NCBI GenBank assembly: GCA_963082975.1
Contig: OY720345.1
Span: forward strand, 76,539,034-76,603,033
DNA from: Labia minor
Lineage: Eukaryota > Arthropoda > Insecta > Dermaptera > Spongiphoridae
DNA length: 64,000 nucleotides
Reading direction: 5' to 3'
Within the stretch, counting starts at the first letter, position 1. Each line of letters starts with the position of its first letter. The position numbers and the translations under genes are program-made. Positions 53,678 to 64,000 of this stretch are shown here, in pieces. The notes under the pieces were generated by a model. That model was not told the DNA's origin. It worked only from the letters and a program-made list of their open reading frames with translations, and searched no databases.

Positions 53678-54546
53678 CGAGGTCTGTTCAAAAGAAAAGG
53701 GATGAATTTTGAATTTTCGCGGGCTGTGTATATTGGATTATCGATTTTTTTTTGTTATGTTGGTACACATATGTTTCTCATATGATGACATTATCAGCCA
53801 TTTTGGATTATTAGTTTGTTTTTGACAATTGAATCTTTTGTGTTCTTCGATTTTTTACTTAAAAACATGGATCAAAGAATCTGTATTCAATTTTGCGTTA
53901 AAAATGCAATAAAGTGCTCCAGCGCACTTAAAATATTGACTGTGGCATTCGGCCAGTCTACTTTGTCTTAAAAAAATGTTTATAAGCCAAGTTCGATCAA
54001 ATGTGAAGGTTTTGCTCACTTTTTTCTTCGATTACTTTGGCGTGGTGCATCATGAGTTCTTGCCAACAGGTCGTACTGTTAATAAGGAATAATACAAGGA
54101 AGTTATGCAACGTTTGAGTGAAGCAATACGGCTCAAACGATCGGAATTGTGGAAAAACAAATCATTGATTCTGCATCACGATAATGCACCAGCTCACACA
54201 TCATTGATTGTTCGTGATTTTTTGGCCAAAAACAACACCCTAATCATGCTTCAACCACCGTATTCACCAGATTTGGCTCCCTGTAACTTTTTCCTATTCC
54301 CAAAACTGAAGAGACCAATGAAAAGAAAGCGTTTTGCCATAATTGATGAGAAAAGTCGGAACCGAAGAACGAGCTGATGGCTATACCGAAAAGCACATTT
54401 CATAATGGTTCGACGATTAGAAGAAGCGCTGACAAAAGTGCATATCTGAGGGGAATTACTTTGAAGGTGACAAAATGGATATTGATGAATAAATAAATAC
54501 TTTTCAAAATAAATCAAAATTCGTTTTTTCTTTTGAACAAACTTCG
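53678..54546 (+). mobile_element. mariner-like element, internally deleted
   Basis: 869 bp between TA dinucleotides. Inverted ends CGAGGTCTGTTCAAAAGAAAA and CGAAGTTTGTTCAAAAGAAAA (right end complemented). Different family from the copies at 39079 and 47546. About a third shorter than a typical 1.3-kb mariner. Confidence 0.85.
53867..54490 (+). pseudogene. mariner transposase pseudogene, catalytic Asp changed to Asn
   Basis: Starts MDQRICIQFCVKNAIKCSSA (helix-turn-helix region), then a stop and an internal deletion after LKILTVAFGQST, losing most of the linker. It resumes with FFDYFGVVHHEF (first catalytic Asp present), a stop at 54091, then LHHDNAPAHTS (second Asp present). The third position of the D,D34D triad, 35 residues on in YSPDLAPCNFFLF, is Asn (codon AAC at 54285-54287) instead of Asp. 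A frameshift lies near 54355. Dead by several independent lesions. Confidence 0.85.
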
Positions 54547-54548
54547 TA

Positions 54549-54993
54549 CATAATTTTTTTTATTAAATCAGCACAGGACAAGTGAAGGATATGGCAACCC
54601 ATGGTTGTTTACTCTCATATACTTGAAATCTTATCTTCTGAAGTTTGTGATTAAAATGCTTATAAAATATTTATTAAAAATAATAATAAAAGGTTTCAGT
54701 GTAAATTTATTTATTAATCAACTTAAAGTTTTAATTTATTTATATATATTATTTTTGTTATTGGGTTATTCATTATATTTTATACATTAATTTGTAATTT
54801 TATGTTACAATAATCGATCAAAGAAATTAATTGTGACGTTTTTATCAATCAAACTTGGCACGTAAGATAGAAGAGAATTTCATAAATAATAAAACATACC
54901 AAATGAAGAGGGATCCTTGAAATGTCTCTTTTCTATCTCTCTTTCTCATTCTCTCTTTTTTCTATTCAATTTTCTTTTTGAGATGATTGAAAA

Positions 54994-55044
<51 letters not shown>

Positions 55045-55560
55045 AGAAAAATTCAAATTTCTAATTAAATGAAAATTTAAGATATATAAAACTCAATGAA
55101 TTTATTAAATTTTTATTTAAATTGAATATTTTAAATTTAAAATAATGAATAGTAAATGATTTATTTATATAAATAAATATAAATAATATTAATAATAATA
55201 AATAAATTAATATTAGAAGACAAAATGAATAATTTGAAAATAAACTAGGAATGTTACCATGTAAGTTGATGACAGATGTGATGAAAACAAATTTAAAATT
55301 AAATAAAAGTATGAACAGAAAAGATTTCTCTCAATGATTAATGAAATTTTCCAAAAATAAACAGAAAAAAAAATATGAAAAAATTTATTAACCTTGGAAA
55401 GTTAAATTACATTTTGGATTGTACTTTATTTGAATTTTCTTTAAATATTTTTATTTTAATTTTTTTACTTATACTTATTTATTTAATTTGGGAACAAAGA
55501 TAAAAAAAATACATTTTAGAAATTCCTAAGCGGAATATTCATTTCTGAAAATAAATAAAT
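54549..55560. other. AT-rich stretch, no gene seen
   Basis: Includes a long (TA)n tract at about 54993-55041. Under the minus-strand gene hypothesis this would be intron. Confidence 0.4.
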
Positions 55561-55990
55561 AAATTCAAAAAGAGGAGACCATCAGTGGAACGTTAAATTT
55601 CCTAGCAATTATCCCTGTCACATCCACACTGAGATAGCTGACTGAACACAAATACAGAGAAAGGAGTTGATATATAGGATTTAAGGGCAAAAGGCCTTTG
55701 GGATTTGGTATGTGGTATTTGCCGTGTTGGCCAAAGTCCAGAAAACGCCGCTTAGGTCCTCCATTCTCCAAATGTGCAGTGGTCTGTCCACCAAGCAAGA
55801 GGAGAAGGATTCGAGAGAAGAGGGATGGGGGATGGGGGATGGGGGAGAGAAGGGGTGGCAAGTTAAGAGAGTTCCTTCTGCTTTAAAAAAAGAACCAAAG
55901 TCCAAAGGAGAGTAAAAAAGGAGGATCTCTAAATGACAAAGATTAATGGGAAACGTAAAGCTTAAATAGAAGGAGACGATTGAAACCACA
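55561..55990 (-). other. GC-richer non-repeat block, possible 5' region of a minus-strand gene
   Basis: Clearly less AT-rich than its surroundings, with a polypyrimidine minus-strand stretch including three CCCCCATC-type units (55826-55850). Short open frames exist on both strands, none with codon or splice support; MEDLSGVFWTLANTANTTY on the minus strand ends after 27 codons. A TATA/initiator pair is at 55640-55676. Confidence 0.35.
55640..55676 (-). promoter_or_regulatory. Candidate TATA/initiator core promoter
   Basis: On the minus strand TATATATC (55676-55669) is followed 33 bp later by TCAGTC (55645-55640), matching the arthropod initiator TCAGT with A at 55643. It would transcribe toward the candidate exons at 52.5, 51.8 and 47.4 kb. 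Motif evidence only. Confidence 0.35.
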
Positions 55991-56675
55991 ATGTACCACC
56001 ACTAAATGATTTTACCAATAAAATCAACCAATTCCGAAAATGAGCATTACACTTTGTTTTTTGTTTTTTTTTTGTTTTTTAAATTCTTCTATTGGCATAC
56101 ATATTAATAAATCATTTTTAATATTAGGTATATTTGATTAAATATCTAAAAAAAAAAGTAAATTAGATAAAAAAAAAGTAATAAATTTATTTACTATCTA
56201 ATAAGATCATATAATAAAAAAGGTAAATTAATTAAATAAAGTTTCTTTATTAAATATTTTATTAATAATACAGGTATCTAGGTCGTTTTATAAAAAGTTG
56301 TGTGTAAATTGAATATTGAATTAATATATACTCTTGTAGTAGAATCCTTTATATATATAAATTTATTTTAATTTAATAAAATGAGTTTTGAAATATTTTA
56401 ATTTCAATGAACAAAAAAAAAAAAAAAAAAAAGATGTTTTAATTAAAATTAAAAAAAAGAGATTTTCATTTTCTAGCAAATTAGAATGGTAGTTACGATG
56501 AGTGATGTAGATTTTGTTATGAATTAATCATTAATAATTAATGATATTCTTTTTTTTACCATTACAAACACAATAAATTTTTTTCTATAAGTTAATTAAT
56601 TAAATCAACACAATAGATAAAACTTCTAAAACATATTCTTAATTATTTATTTATTCATTTCATTTCATTTGTTTA

Positions 56676-56710
<35 letters not shown>

Positions 56711-56826
56711 TATATTAAATTTAAGAAATTAATTATTGCATTTAGTATTCTTAAAATTTAATTCTTTGCCTATTGATTTATCTATTTAATTATTAAATTT
56801 AATTATTTACATTTTTATAAAATATT
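55991..56826. other. AT-rich stretch, no gene seen
   Basis: Poly-A at 56412-56431 and an ATT repeat at 56680-56709. Confidence 0.4.
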
Positions 56827-57138
56827 AGCTATTCAGACTGCCTTCGTCGCTATTCCCACCTGGATGAGAGGCTTCGTCTCTCCCTTATCCAACGACGGAT
56901 AAAGTGGCGGCCCGGGGCGTCAAATTTTGAGGGGCGACGATTTAAGAATAAAATATTTTTTTACATTAATTTTTAAAAAGATAATTTGTAAGAAAGGGAG
57001 GTCAGATTTTGTTTTTCCTAGAACCAGCCCTGTCCGTACCCCCGTACCCCCTTCTACACTAATATACCTATATTCCAAGTCATGAAACAAGAAGATTTTT
57101 AAATTATGAGCAATGTGCACATAAAACCTTTCTTTATA
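56827..57138 (+). mobile_element. Family D repeat, degenerate, with a hAT-like insertion
   Basis: Begins TTAGCTATTCAGACTGCC, a decayed version of the family D start at 57146, and ends with the shared AATTATGAGCAATGTGCACA and AAAACCTTTCTTTATATA. Between about 56895 and 57030 is a GC-rich insert starting AAGTGGCGGCCCGGGGCG and ending CTAGAACCAGCCCTG, typical of hAT termini, though its duplication is unclear. Confidence 0.5.
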
Positions 57139-57145
57139 TAATTAC

Positions 57146-57463
57146 TAGCTGCTCAGAGCGCCTTCGGCGCTCTTCACACCTAGACGGGGGCTCCGCCCCC
57201 TGTACCCCCGAGTGGTACATAGTATTTGCTTGACAGTAGTAAAAGGTTTGCATCCATTTTGTTTCAATCAGTATATTACATAAAACATTCATAGAGATAT
57301 GTAAGAATACTGTGATATAATTAACGTCAAAATTTTTCGGTCAGACAGACAAATATAAAAAATTCTAAACTCACTTTTGGCTTCCAAAGATCATGAAAGG
57401 TCTGCAAAAAATTTTAAATTCTGAGCAATGTGCAGACAAAAACCTTTTTTTATATATATAGAT
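57146..57463 (+). mobile_element. Family D repeat, full-length
   Basis: Starts CTAGCTGCTCA with two strong hairpins: GAGCGCC-TTC-GGCGCTC and GGGGGC-TCC-GCCCCC. Then TAGTATTTGC, a short GACA core (TCAGACAGACA), CTTTTGGCTTCCAAAGATCATG and the end GAGCAATGTGCAGACAAAAA, finishing in T/TA runs. Type unknown; layout resembles the hairpin-plus-microsatellite families A-C but no subterminal repeat pair was found. Confidence 0.5.
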
Positions 57464-57850
57464 AATAATAATAAAAAACATTTTAATAAATTTAAAAAAT
57501 ATACCCAATTTAAAAATGTCAAAAATTTAAAATAACTTTATATCATCATATTTTAATTTTTATATATTTTCACTTCATAAAATACTAAATAATATTTTTT
57601 TTTTATTATTCAATGATAAAATTTATATATTATTATATTATATATATTATAGAAAAGAAATATTCAATTAAATAAAAAATAATTTATGATAAAAATATGA
57701 TCTAATAAATATTTTATTAAATTAATTAAAATGAGAACTTTTAGAATAAATGATTTAAATGTTGAATATTAGAATTTAAAATAAAAAGTGAAATATTATA
57801 ATAATTCTTTAATTGGGAATCGCTATGATAATTCATTGTTTGAAATGATT

Positions 57851-58832
57851 CCGCTAGGGACAGTGGGCCACGCCAGGCTCTTGAATGAACAACACGGAGA
57901 ATTATATAAACTTTAAAAAATTAATTTCTGCGGTTATTGATTAAATATTAATAAAATTTATAGCCTATGTTACTCTAGGGGTATATAAGAATATTGTGAT
58001 GTAATTTCAAAGAAATCGGTTCAGCCAATTCTGAGTCTATAAAATAGTAATTTTCCGGACAGACAGACCGACAGGCAGACAGACCGACAGACAGACAGAC
58101 AGACAGACAGACATGAAAAATTCTAAAGTCACTTTTGGATTCTAGAGGTCATGAAACGCGAAGATATGCAAAAATTTTTAAATTCTGAGCAATGTGCAGA
58201 CAAAAACCTTTTTTTATATATATAGATTTCAAAGAAATCGGTTCAGCCAATTCTGAGTCTATAAAATAGTAATTTTCCGGACAGACAGATAGACCGACAG
58301 ACAGACAGACAGACAGACATGAAAAATTCTAAAGTCACTTTTGGATTCTAGAGGTCATGAAACGCGAAGATATGCAAAAATTTTTAAATTCTGAGCAATG
58401 TGCAGACAAAAACCTTTTTTTATATATATAGATTTCAAAGAAATCGGTTCAGCCAATTCTGAGTCTATAAAATAGTAATTTTCCGGACAGACAGACAGAC
58501 AGACAGACAGACATGAAAAATTCTAAAGTCACTTTTGGATTCTAGAGGTCATGAAACGCGAAGATATGCAAAAATTTTTAAATTCTGAGCAATGTGCAGA
58601 CAAAAACCTTTTTTTATATATATAGATTTCAAAGAAATCGGTTCAGCCAATTCTGAGTCTATAAAATAGTAATTTTCCGGACAGACAGATAGACCGACAG
58701 ACAGACAGACAGACAGACATGAAAAATTCTAAAGTCACTTTTGGATTCTAGAGGTCATGAAACGCGAAGATATGCAAAAAATTTTAAATTCTGAGCAATG
58801 TGCAGACAAAAACCTTTTTTTATATATATAGA
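57851..58832 (+). repeat. Family D copy with four tandem 3' units
   Basis: After a single 5' part (57851-58003) the same 3' segment is repeated head-to-tail at 58004-58225, 58226-58431, 58432-58625 and 58626-58831 (222, 206, 194 and 206 bp). Lengths differ by multiples of 4 because each unit carries its own GACA/GACC microsatellite of different length. Outside the microsatellite the units are nearly identical. Each has TTTCAAAGAAATCGGTTCAG, GTCACTTTTGGATTCTAGAG and AATGTGCAGACAAAAACC. Confidence 0.8.
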
Positions 58833-59481
58833 TATAAAGAAATTATTATTATTATTATTTAATTAAATTGTATTTTCTTTGAAATATATCAGTACATTTA
58901 TTTATTTAAACAACTTTAATATTTTTGTTTATAAGCAAACACTCTAAAATATAAAATAGGGATATTAATCTTTCATTTTTCTTTATTATGTTCCTTCATT
59001 TTGTATATTTTGTTTTTATTGTTTTGAATTATAAAATATATTTCTTTAATCATATATCTATATAAAAATAAATATTTACCATATTCACAGTTTATTCTCT
59101 CTATTTTCTTGCCTTTTATTTCTTTGTTTAAAAATTCCAGAGGGATTTTTTTTCATTTTTTTACATTTACAAAGAAAAACAAGAGAAATTTCATTTATTT
59201 CAACTTTTCAAATAATATTTTTATATTGAAAGAAATAGATTTATTAACATTTAGAGAGAGAGAGATCATGTTATGGGATTTTAAAATAATGATATTATTA
59301 TTCGTATTATTTATCTTAATTAAATATTAAAATTGTATAATTAAAATAAAATATTCTTATATGTAGATTTAACTTACAACAAATGAAATAATAATATATT
59401 TAATTTACTTATTTATCTCGGCCTCAATTGTAAAGAGTTCTTAGCCGCTAGCAACTATTTTCATATCTTGTCTAACTAACT
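58833..59481. other. AT-rich stretch, no gene seen
   Basis: T-rich 73-codon plus frame at 59109-59330 has no support. Confidence 0.4.
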
Positions 59482-59774
59482 CAGTGATTCCCAAACTTAT
59501 TTGGCCAAGCGTCCCCTTTCCAGAAAAAAATTTACTCAGCGCCCCCTTGGAAATTAACATTTTTTAATTTTAATAATAATTAAACAGAAAGATAAATCTA
59601 CATATTTGCAAAATTATTATAAATAATGGTAAAAATTAGAAACATTGAATTTATATATCTATTTATTGATCTCAGATAAGAAAAGTAATATACAAGTAAT
59701 TTTCCCTAAATGCACCTGTGGCCATCTCCCCAGTGCCCACGAGGGGGCGGTAGCGGCCACTTTGGGAATCACTG
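59482..59774. mobile_element. hAT-like MITE
   Basis: 293 bp with inverted ends CAGTGATTCCCAAA and subterminal GCGCCCCC/GAGGGGGCGG. These ends are of a widespread animal hAT MITE type. Flanks are similar (TCTAAC on both sides) but no clean 8-bp duplication could be fixed. Confidence 0.6.
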
Positions 59775-59887
59775 CTCTAACCCATCGATTTTTTCTTTTC
59801 TTTTAATTCTCTACATATTTTGTTGTAAAGATACGAATTTTTGATTCTAGGTATTTAAAAATACTAAATATATAATATATACAAATA

Positions 59888-60013
59888 AAAACCAGTAAAC
59901 AGACAGTCATATTTGTATTCTTCAGGTAATGAAGCAAGAAAATATGCAAAATTTGTTGAATTCTAAGGAGTGTACAGACAAAAATCTTTATATATATATA
60001 TATATATATATAA
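59888..60013 (+). mobile_element. Family D 3' fragment, diverged
   Basis: AAACAGACAGTCAT, TTCAGGTAATGAAGCAAG and GAGTGTACAGACAAAAATC parallel the family D 3' segment, followed by a TA tract at 59990-60012. Confidence 0.5.
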
Positions 60014-60387
60014 AGATTTTTATAAATATATTATATATATTGAAAAACTCTAAATTATATTTCTTTTTTCTTAATTCTTCTCTAATTTCTTAATCTTATT
60101 AAATGACAAAATTTGTTTGAAATTTTAATATTATATTATTATAAAAAATCTGATTGAATCTCAAAAAAAATTCCTAATAATATTTTTAATTTACCTTAAA
60201 GAATGTTTATACTTTTTAAACCCAATATTATACAATGGTTAAATATTTTAATATTTCATTAATTAATTATTTAAAATATTATTTTCATATCTGTATGACT
60301 AAAATATTCCAATTGCTTACTGATTTTGTTTAAAACTTGCAATAAAATTTATTGAAATATGAATAAAGGATTATTTTCTAAACTATT

Positions 60388-60533
60388 GAAATTATTTGTT
60401 TAAATTATATTCCTTTATATAAAGGTACATATATATTAAGTTTAAAAAATACTATATTTTGAAATTATTTGTTTAAATTATATACCTTTATATAAAGGTG
60501 CATATATATTAAGTTTAAAAGAGACTATATTTT
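60388..60533. repeat. Tandem duplication of a 73-bp AT-rich unit
   Basis: 60388-60460 and 60461-60533 match with a few substitutions (GAAATTATTTGTTTAAATTA start, TTTATATAAAGGT in the middle). Simple local duplication. Confidence 0.75.
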
Positions 60534-60719
60534 TGTTTTATTGGAAATTCAATAAGTGGTTATTTCTATGTAGCTAATGTATAATTGATAAGTTTTATAT
60601 GTATTTCTTTTTAACTTGTTATTTGTTCTTGGTCAAATTTGATCCTCTCTTGGTTGGTGAAAATCTTAGTTTGTGTCGCTTTTCAAATTCTAATGTCTTT
60701 TTTTACTTTTTCGTTTATT

Positions 60720-60930
60720 TTTCTGGCATGTTTTATTCATCATCCCCTTCAAGACGGCTGCTCTTGCCGACGGAAACGGCATTACGAATCCGATTGAATG
60801 GACAGACAGACGCAGACATTTCTGTCGAAAGTCGATGCAACAACACGAACAGATCCTATCGAAGGTCAAATTGGGGATGGCCAGCAAAACCGAGTGTATT
60901 TGATGGTCTTGGAAGGATTTTCTGATAAAA
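60720..60930. other. GC-richer block, unassigned
   Basis: Near 45-50% GC in an AT-rich setting. Three plus-strand frames each have protein-like pieces (PSRRLLLPTETALRIRLNG; TDRRRHFCRKSMQQHEQIL; NRVYLMVLEGFSDKILM), the pattern expected of a frameshifted, decaying transposon gene. No catalytic motif or TIR was identified, so the family is left open. Confidence 0.35.
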
Positions 60931-61424
60931 TACTTATGCTAAGTACTTGATAGCGACCGTCTTTCTGAGTTTGAAGATGAAGTAACCTGCTTTTTTTTTA
61001 AAAGAGACTTGTGCGTTCTTCTACAATAAAAAGTTCTTCTTTTTCAATTACTCTTCTCACTTACAGTGCATGAATAACTGATTGAAACGGTGCTCAAGCT
61101 TTCAACTTATCTTTTTTTTTTCATGAGATGAAATTTTTTTTTTTTTTTTTTAAGGAAAATCTCAGAAAGAGTACGAGGGCATACTAAAAACAATGATTTG
61201 CCATCAATGGGGGTTTTACCAAGTATTTATTATTTTTATATCTGTTAAATATTTATCTATTCTGAAATTATTAAAATTAAATTTAAAAAAATATAAGAAA
61301 TTCATATAGATATACTTATTTTTAAGTATTTTAATAAATTTCAAAAACAATTTTCCTCTTAGAACGGAGACAAAAGGTTCTAATCTAACATAATAATAAT
61401 AATAATGCTAATTGTTCAGATTAG

Positions 61425-61867
61425 TTGTCATTTCATGGATTTGTATAAAACTTTGCTAGTGAATTCCTTATTTGATTCCAAAGAAACTTTCCTTATGCAA
61501 TATTTCTCGGTCTCTTCTAGTTTACGAGATAAATAAAGATTTTTAAATTTTGACAGATTAGCTGGTTATGAACGTCGAAATGTGTAGCCATTAAGTAATG
61601 TTTTATTGACTAATTCACTAATTTTCGGTTTTTTCGGTTCGTTTTGGATTTCAGGAAATTATTTGATTAATTAATTTTTAATGTTTCTTATCCAATCCGT
61701 ACTAAAAAAAACCACGGAAAATAATGTTAATCATTTTTATCCCGTTAATGTTAATAATTTAGTTAGTTAGTGTTAATAATTTTTATCCTGTAAACTAGAA
61801 GCGACCCGTTTCTTTGGAATTAACAAAGAAGCCACTGGTAAAGTTTTATACAAATCCATGACATGTT
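61425..61867 (+). mobile_element. Long-TIR palindromic MITE
   Basis: Arms of ~110-120 bp are inverse copies: GTCATTTCATGGATTTGTAT at left and its complement ending near 61867, with CCAAAGAAACTTTCC and CTAGTTTACGAGATAAA also mirrored. The middle carries AAACATTACTTAATGGCT (inverse) and CGGTTTTTTCGGTTCG. No ORF. A second truncated copy is at 8776-9170. Confidence 0.7.
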
Positions 61868-63021
61868 TAAAAATTGGAAAATAAAAAAATAATTTAGAAT
61901 AACTTTTCGAAATATATAAATAAAAACAAATAACTTTTTTTATTTATATTTATTTATATAAATTAGTCGATAATTTATATAGTCAAATCAATAATTAAAC
62001 CTTATTATACCTATAATTTATAAATTTTATAATCTTAAAAATTGTATATATATATATATATTTGTAATTTTTAAATATTAAACAACAACCGCTCGAAGGA
62101 TTTTTTATAATTCACACCATAGAAAATATTTATAAAAAAAAAATCGTTCTGAATTGGTTTCAGTCTCGGGAAAATCATCTTTGTTAGTTTTTTTCTTAAT
62201 TTAAAATAGAAATTTGAATAATAAAACAATGGTGCCGGGCAATGCCGGACAGCGCTTTCTTATAAATAATGCCTTTAAGTATTATTCTGAAATTTATTAT
62301 GAATTTTAGAATAGCAAAATCAATTTTAATGTTTTATTTTTTTTTTCATTATTCAATGAATATCAAATACAAATTATTGGTAATTCATAAAAAGTGTAAA
62401 AAGTAATTGAAGTATATAAAGTATTTATATAATTATTCATGTTTATGTATATGAAAAATGCTATTATAATCATAATTAATAAATAAATACTCATAGAGAA
62501 TTTTGATTAAACGAATAACTATAATTAATTAATATTTATAATTAAAAAGGGATTATTAGTGGGTATATACAATTATAATAGTTGTTAATTACCTGTTAGA
62601 ATGTTACGTCAGCCATTTTGGCGTCTTTTCTTATTCACTGTTCAATGAATACTAAAATTGAAATTCTTTTATTTTATTTTATTTTATTATTTTAATATGA
62701 TTTTTCAAAGAATTGGCCGAGGTTGCTTATCGCTTTTCAATGAATTAATATAAACAATGAAATTATTCTGGCTGTGACCGTTTGCCTCCTGCATTTAGAA
62801 AATATATAATAGCTTTTACTTTTTATTTATTAATAATTAAATTGATAAAGAAAATAATTCAAGAATTTTTTTTTATTTGAAAAAGGTAATCTATATTTTT
62901 ATATAGAATTTATAAATAAGAAATATTTTCTTTTACAATTAGATTAGAAACAATTTTTTAATTTATATTATTTTGTTATTTATTTTATACTATGATATTT
63001 TATAGCCTAAGTTTTTAATTA
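61868..63021. other. AT-rich stretch with a decayed repeat
   Basis: 62090-62290 shares blocks with 34770-35260 (AATTCACACCATAGAAAATA, GAATTGGTTTCAGTCTCGGG, GCCGGGCAATGCCGGACAGC). 62590-62790 has less AT-rich parts without assignment. Confidence 0.4.
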
Positions 63022-64000
63022 CAGTATCGAACAGATTAATTGAAACAAAAACATTTTCTTGCATTTTTGCACTTTGTCGCCCTTGTTACTATTTGTAATG
63101 GCAATACTGTGGTTATTTTTATTTTTGACACAATCCAGCTCAGTGTGTAGCACGTGTTTTAATATCGGTTGAGTGATTTTTTCTTATTTTTTGTTATTTC
63201 AAATAAAAGTTGTTAAATTTCAGCATTTTGCCCTTACCTACAAAGATGGATGTATCGATGAATAAACGAGTAATGATCGTGACAATGGCTAAGCATACCA
63301 TAAAACCATTGCAGCAGAGGTTGGAGTAAGTTTGGCTACAGTCAATTGGATCTTCAATCGCGATAAGGGGTCAGAGAATATCTCAGTGAAGAGGAAGAGG
63401 AAATGTCGCGTAAAAAGAAAGACAAATAAACGAGATAATCAGCGATTACTGAATTCTAGCCGAAATGATTGCTGTAAAACTGCAGTAGACCTTCCTCGAG
63501 AATTGGCTGAAACTGGTGTCCACGTAACTCCCATGATTGTTCGTCAAAGACATCTTGAAGCGAAAAGCCCAGCAAGGAAACCTGACAAGAAACATCTTTT
63601 AACAATGACGATGAAAGCCGAAAGACTTGCATGGGCCAACAAATATGAAAATTAGATGGTTGAAGATTGAAAAAGAGTCTTAGTTTCTTATGAGAGTCAC
63701 TTCATCGTGCAAGGCCAATAATTTCGGTTTATTCGAAGGGGAAAAGAAAAACTGAGCTGGTCACACGTCATCTAAACCACCAAACATGTTCTGGGGGTGT
63801 TTCTCAAATTATAGACTAGGGTCTGTTGTATGTATGACAGGTATGATGAATAGTGAAAAGTACCAGTCCATATTGGTAGAAAGAATGATACCAGAATTGA
63901 AAAAGCAGTTCCCAAAAGTTTTCCAGCAGGATTTTGCTCCCTTCCATACTTCAAAAAAAATGGTCAAATCTTTTTCGGAAAACCATATCACCATATTAGA
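63022..64000 (+). mobile_element. Tc1-like transposon, cut by the window end
   Basis: 5' end CAGTATCGAACAGATTAATTG preceded by TA fits a Tc1-type inverted repeat. The leader runs to about 63245 and the transposase remnant follows to the window edge; the 3' end lies outside. Confidence 0.75.
63246..64000 (+). pseudogene. Tc1-like transposase pseudogene, partial
   Basis: ATG at 63246, a stop/frameshift near 63329, then GVSLATVNWIFNRDKGS (second helix-turn-helix), a basic GRKRK-like stretch (CRVKRKTNKR), VDLPRELAETGVHVTPMIV and MTMKAERLAWANKYEN, then a stop. Next comes VLVSYESHF where the family has SDESHF: the first catalytic Asp is Tyr (TAT at 63689-63691). Further on, MFWGCF and SEKYQSILVERMIPELKKQF are recognisable, and the second Asp in FQQDFAPFH is intact. 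The expected Glu lies beyond the window. Inactive. Confidence 0.8.

Noticed and set aside
55698-55915. Overlapping plus-strand ORFs in the 55.7-55.9 kb GC-richer block
   Set aside because: Both strands are open because stops are rarer in GC-rich DNA; no splice or homology support on the plus strand.
57146-58832. CRISPR-like regularity of the four ~200-bp units
   Set aside because: Direct tandem repeats without unique spacers in a eukaryotic setting; the variable part is a GACA microsatellite.

Overview
This window looks like a piece of a large, strongly AT-rich animal genome, most likely an arthropod. The reasons are the repeat types: RTE-like non-LTR retrotransposons, mariner/Tc1/pogo elements, hAT elements, a BEL/Pao retrotransposon with the arthropod-type Gag (DUF1759), tRNA-derived SINEs, and DINE/Helentron-like repeats with a GTCY microsatellite core. 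The species cannot be named from this sequence. There are no operons, bacterial signals, rRNAs or convincing intact tRNA genes. Nearly everything recognisable is a mobile element, and most of the remainder is featureless AT-rich DNA.

Layout. 1-3 kb: an RTE 3' end, a Helentron-like repeat (family A) and a pogo/Tigger-like remnant. 3.2-6.4 kb: a tandem LTR-internal-LTR-internal-LTR array whose two internal regions encode the same lysine/glutamate/alanine-rich repeat protein. 7-12.8 kb: more family A copies and a long-TIR MITE. 12.8-17.9 kb: a complete BEL/Pao insertion with 268-bp LTRs, a 5-bp target duplication and a 1254-codon gag-pol that lacks the integrase core in frame. 19-28 kb: RTE fragments, one split by a hAT element with an 8-bp target duplication, and a family B repeat. 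28.9-31.8 kb: a long inverted-repeat element with nested insertions, followed by a SINE. 33-43 kb: nested family A, B, C and mariner/hAT insertions. 45-49 kb: family B, a mariner derivative and an RTE reverse-transcriptase pseudogene. 50-55 kb: a SINE, family A and a dead mariner. 56-60 kb: family D, including a four-unit tandem array. 61-64 kb: a palindromic MITE and a truncated Tc1-like element.

Two themes stand out. First, families A, B and C look like non-autonomous Helentron-type elements: subterminal inverted repeats, a 3' hairpin, a microsatellite core and a shared ACTTCCGG / CCGATTTTGA(T/C)GAAATTT module. Second, several elements are young or internally rearranged: the tandem LTR array, the integrase-less BEL with matching LTRs, and a mariner whose deleted catalytic segment is filled with RTE sequence.

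Host gene content is sparse. The best candidate coding exon is 51756-51873 on the minus strand, with consensus splice sites. Weaker, phase-compatible minus-strand exons lie at 47393-47478 and 20913-21010. There are candidate core promoters at 45.0-45.1 kb (+) and 55.6 kb (-). These are hypotheses from splice signals, phase and composition; no homologue was recognised.
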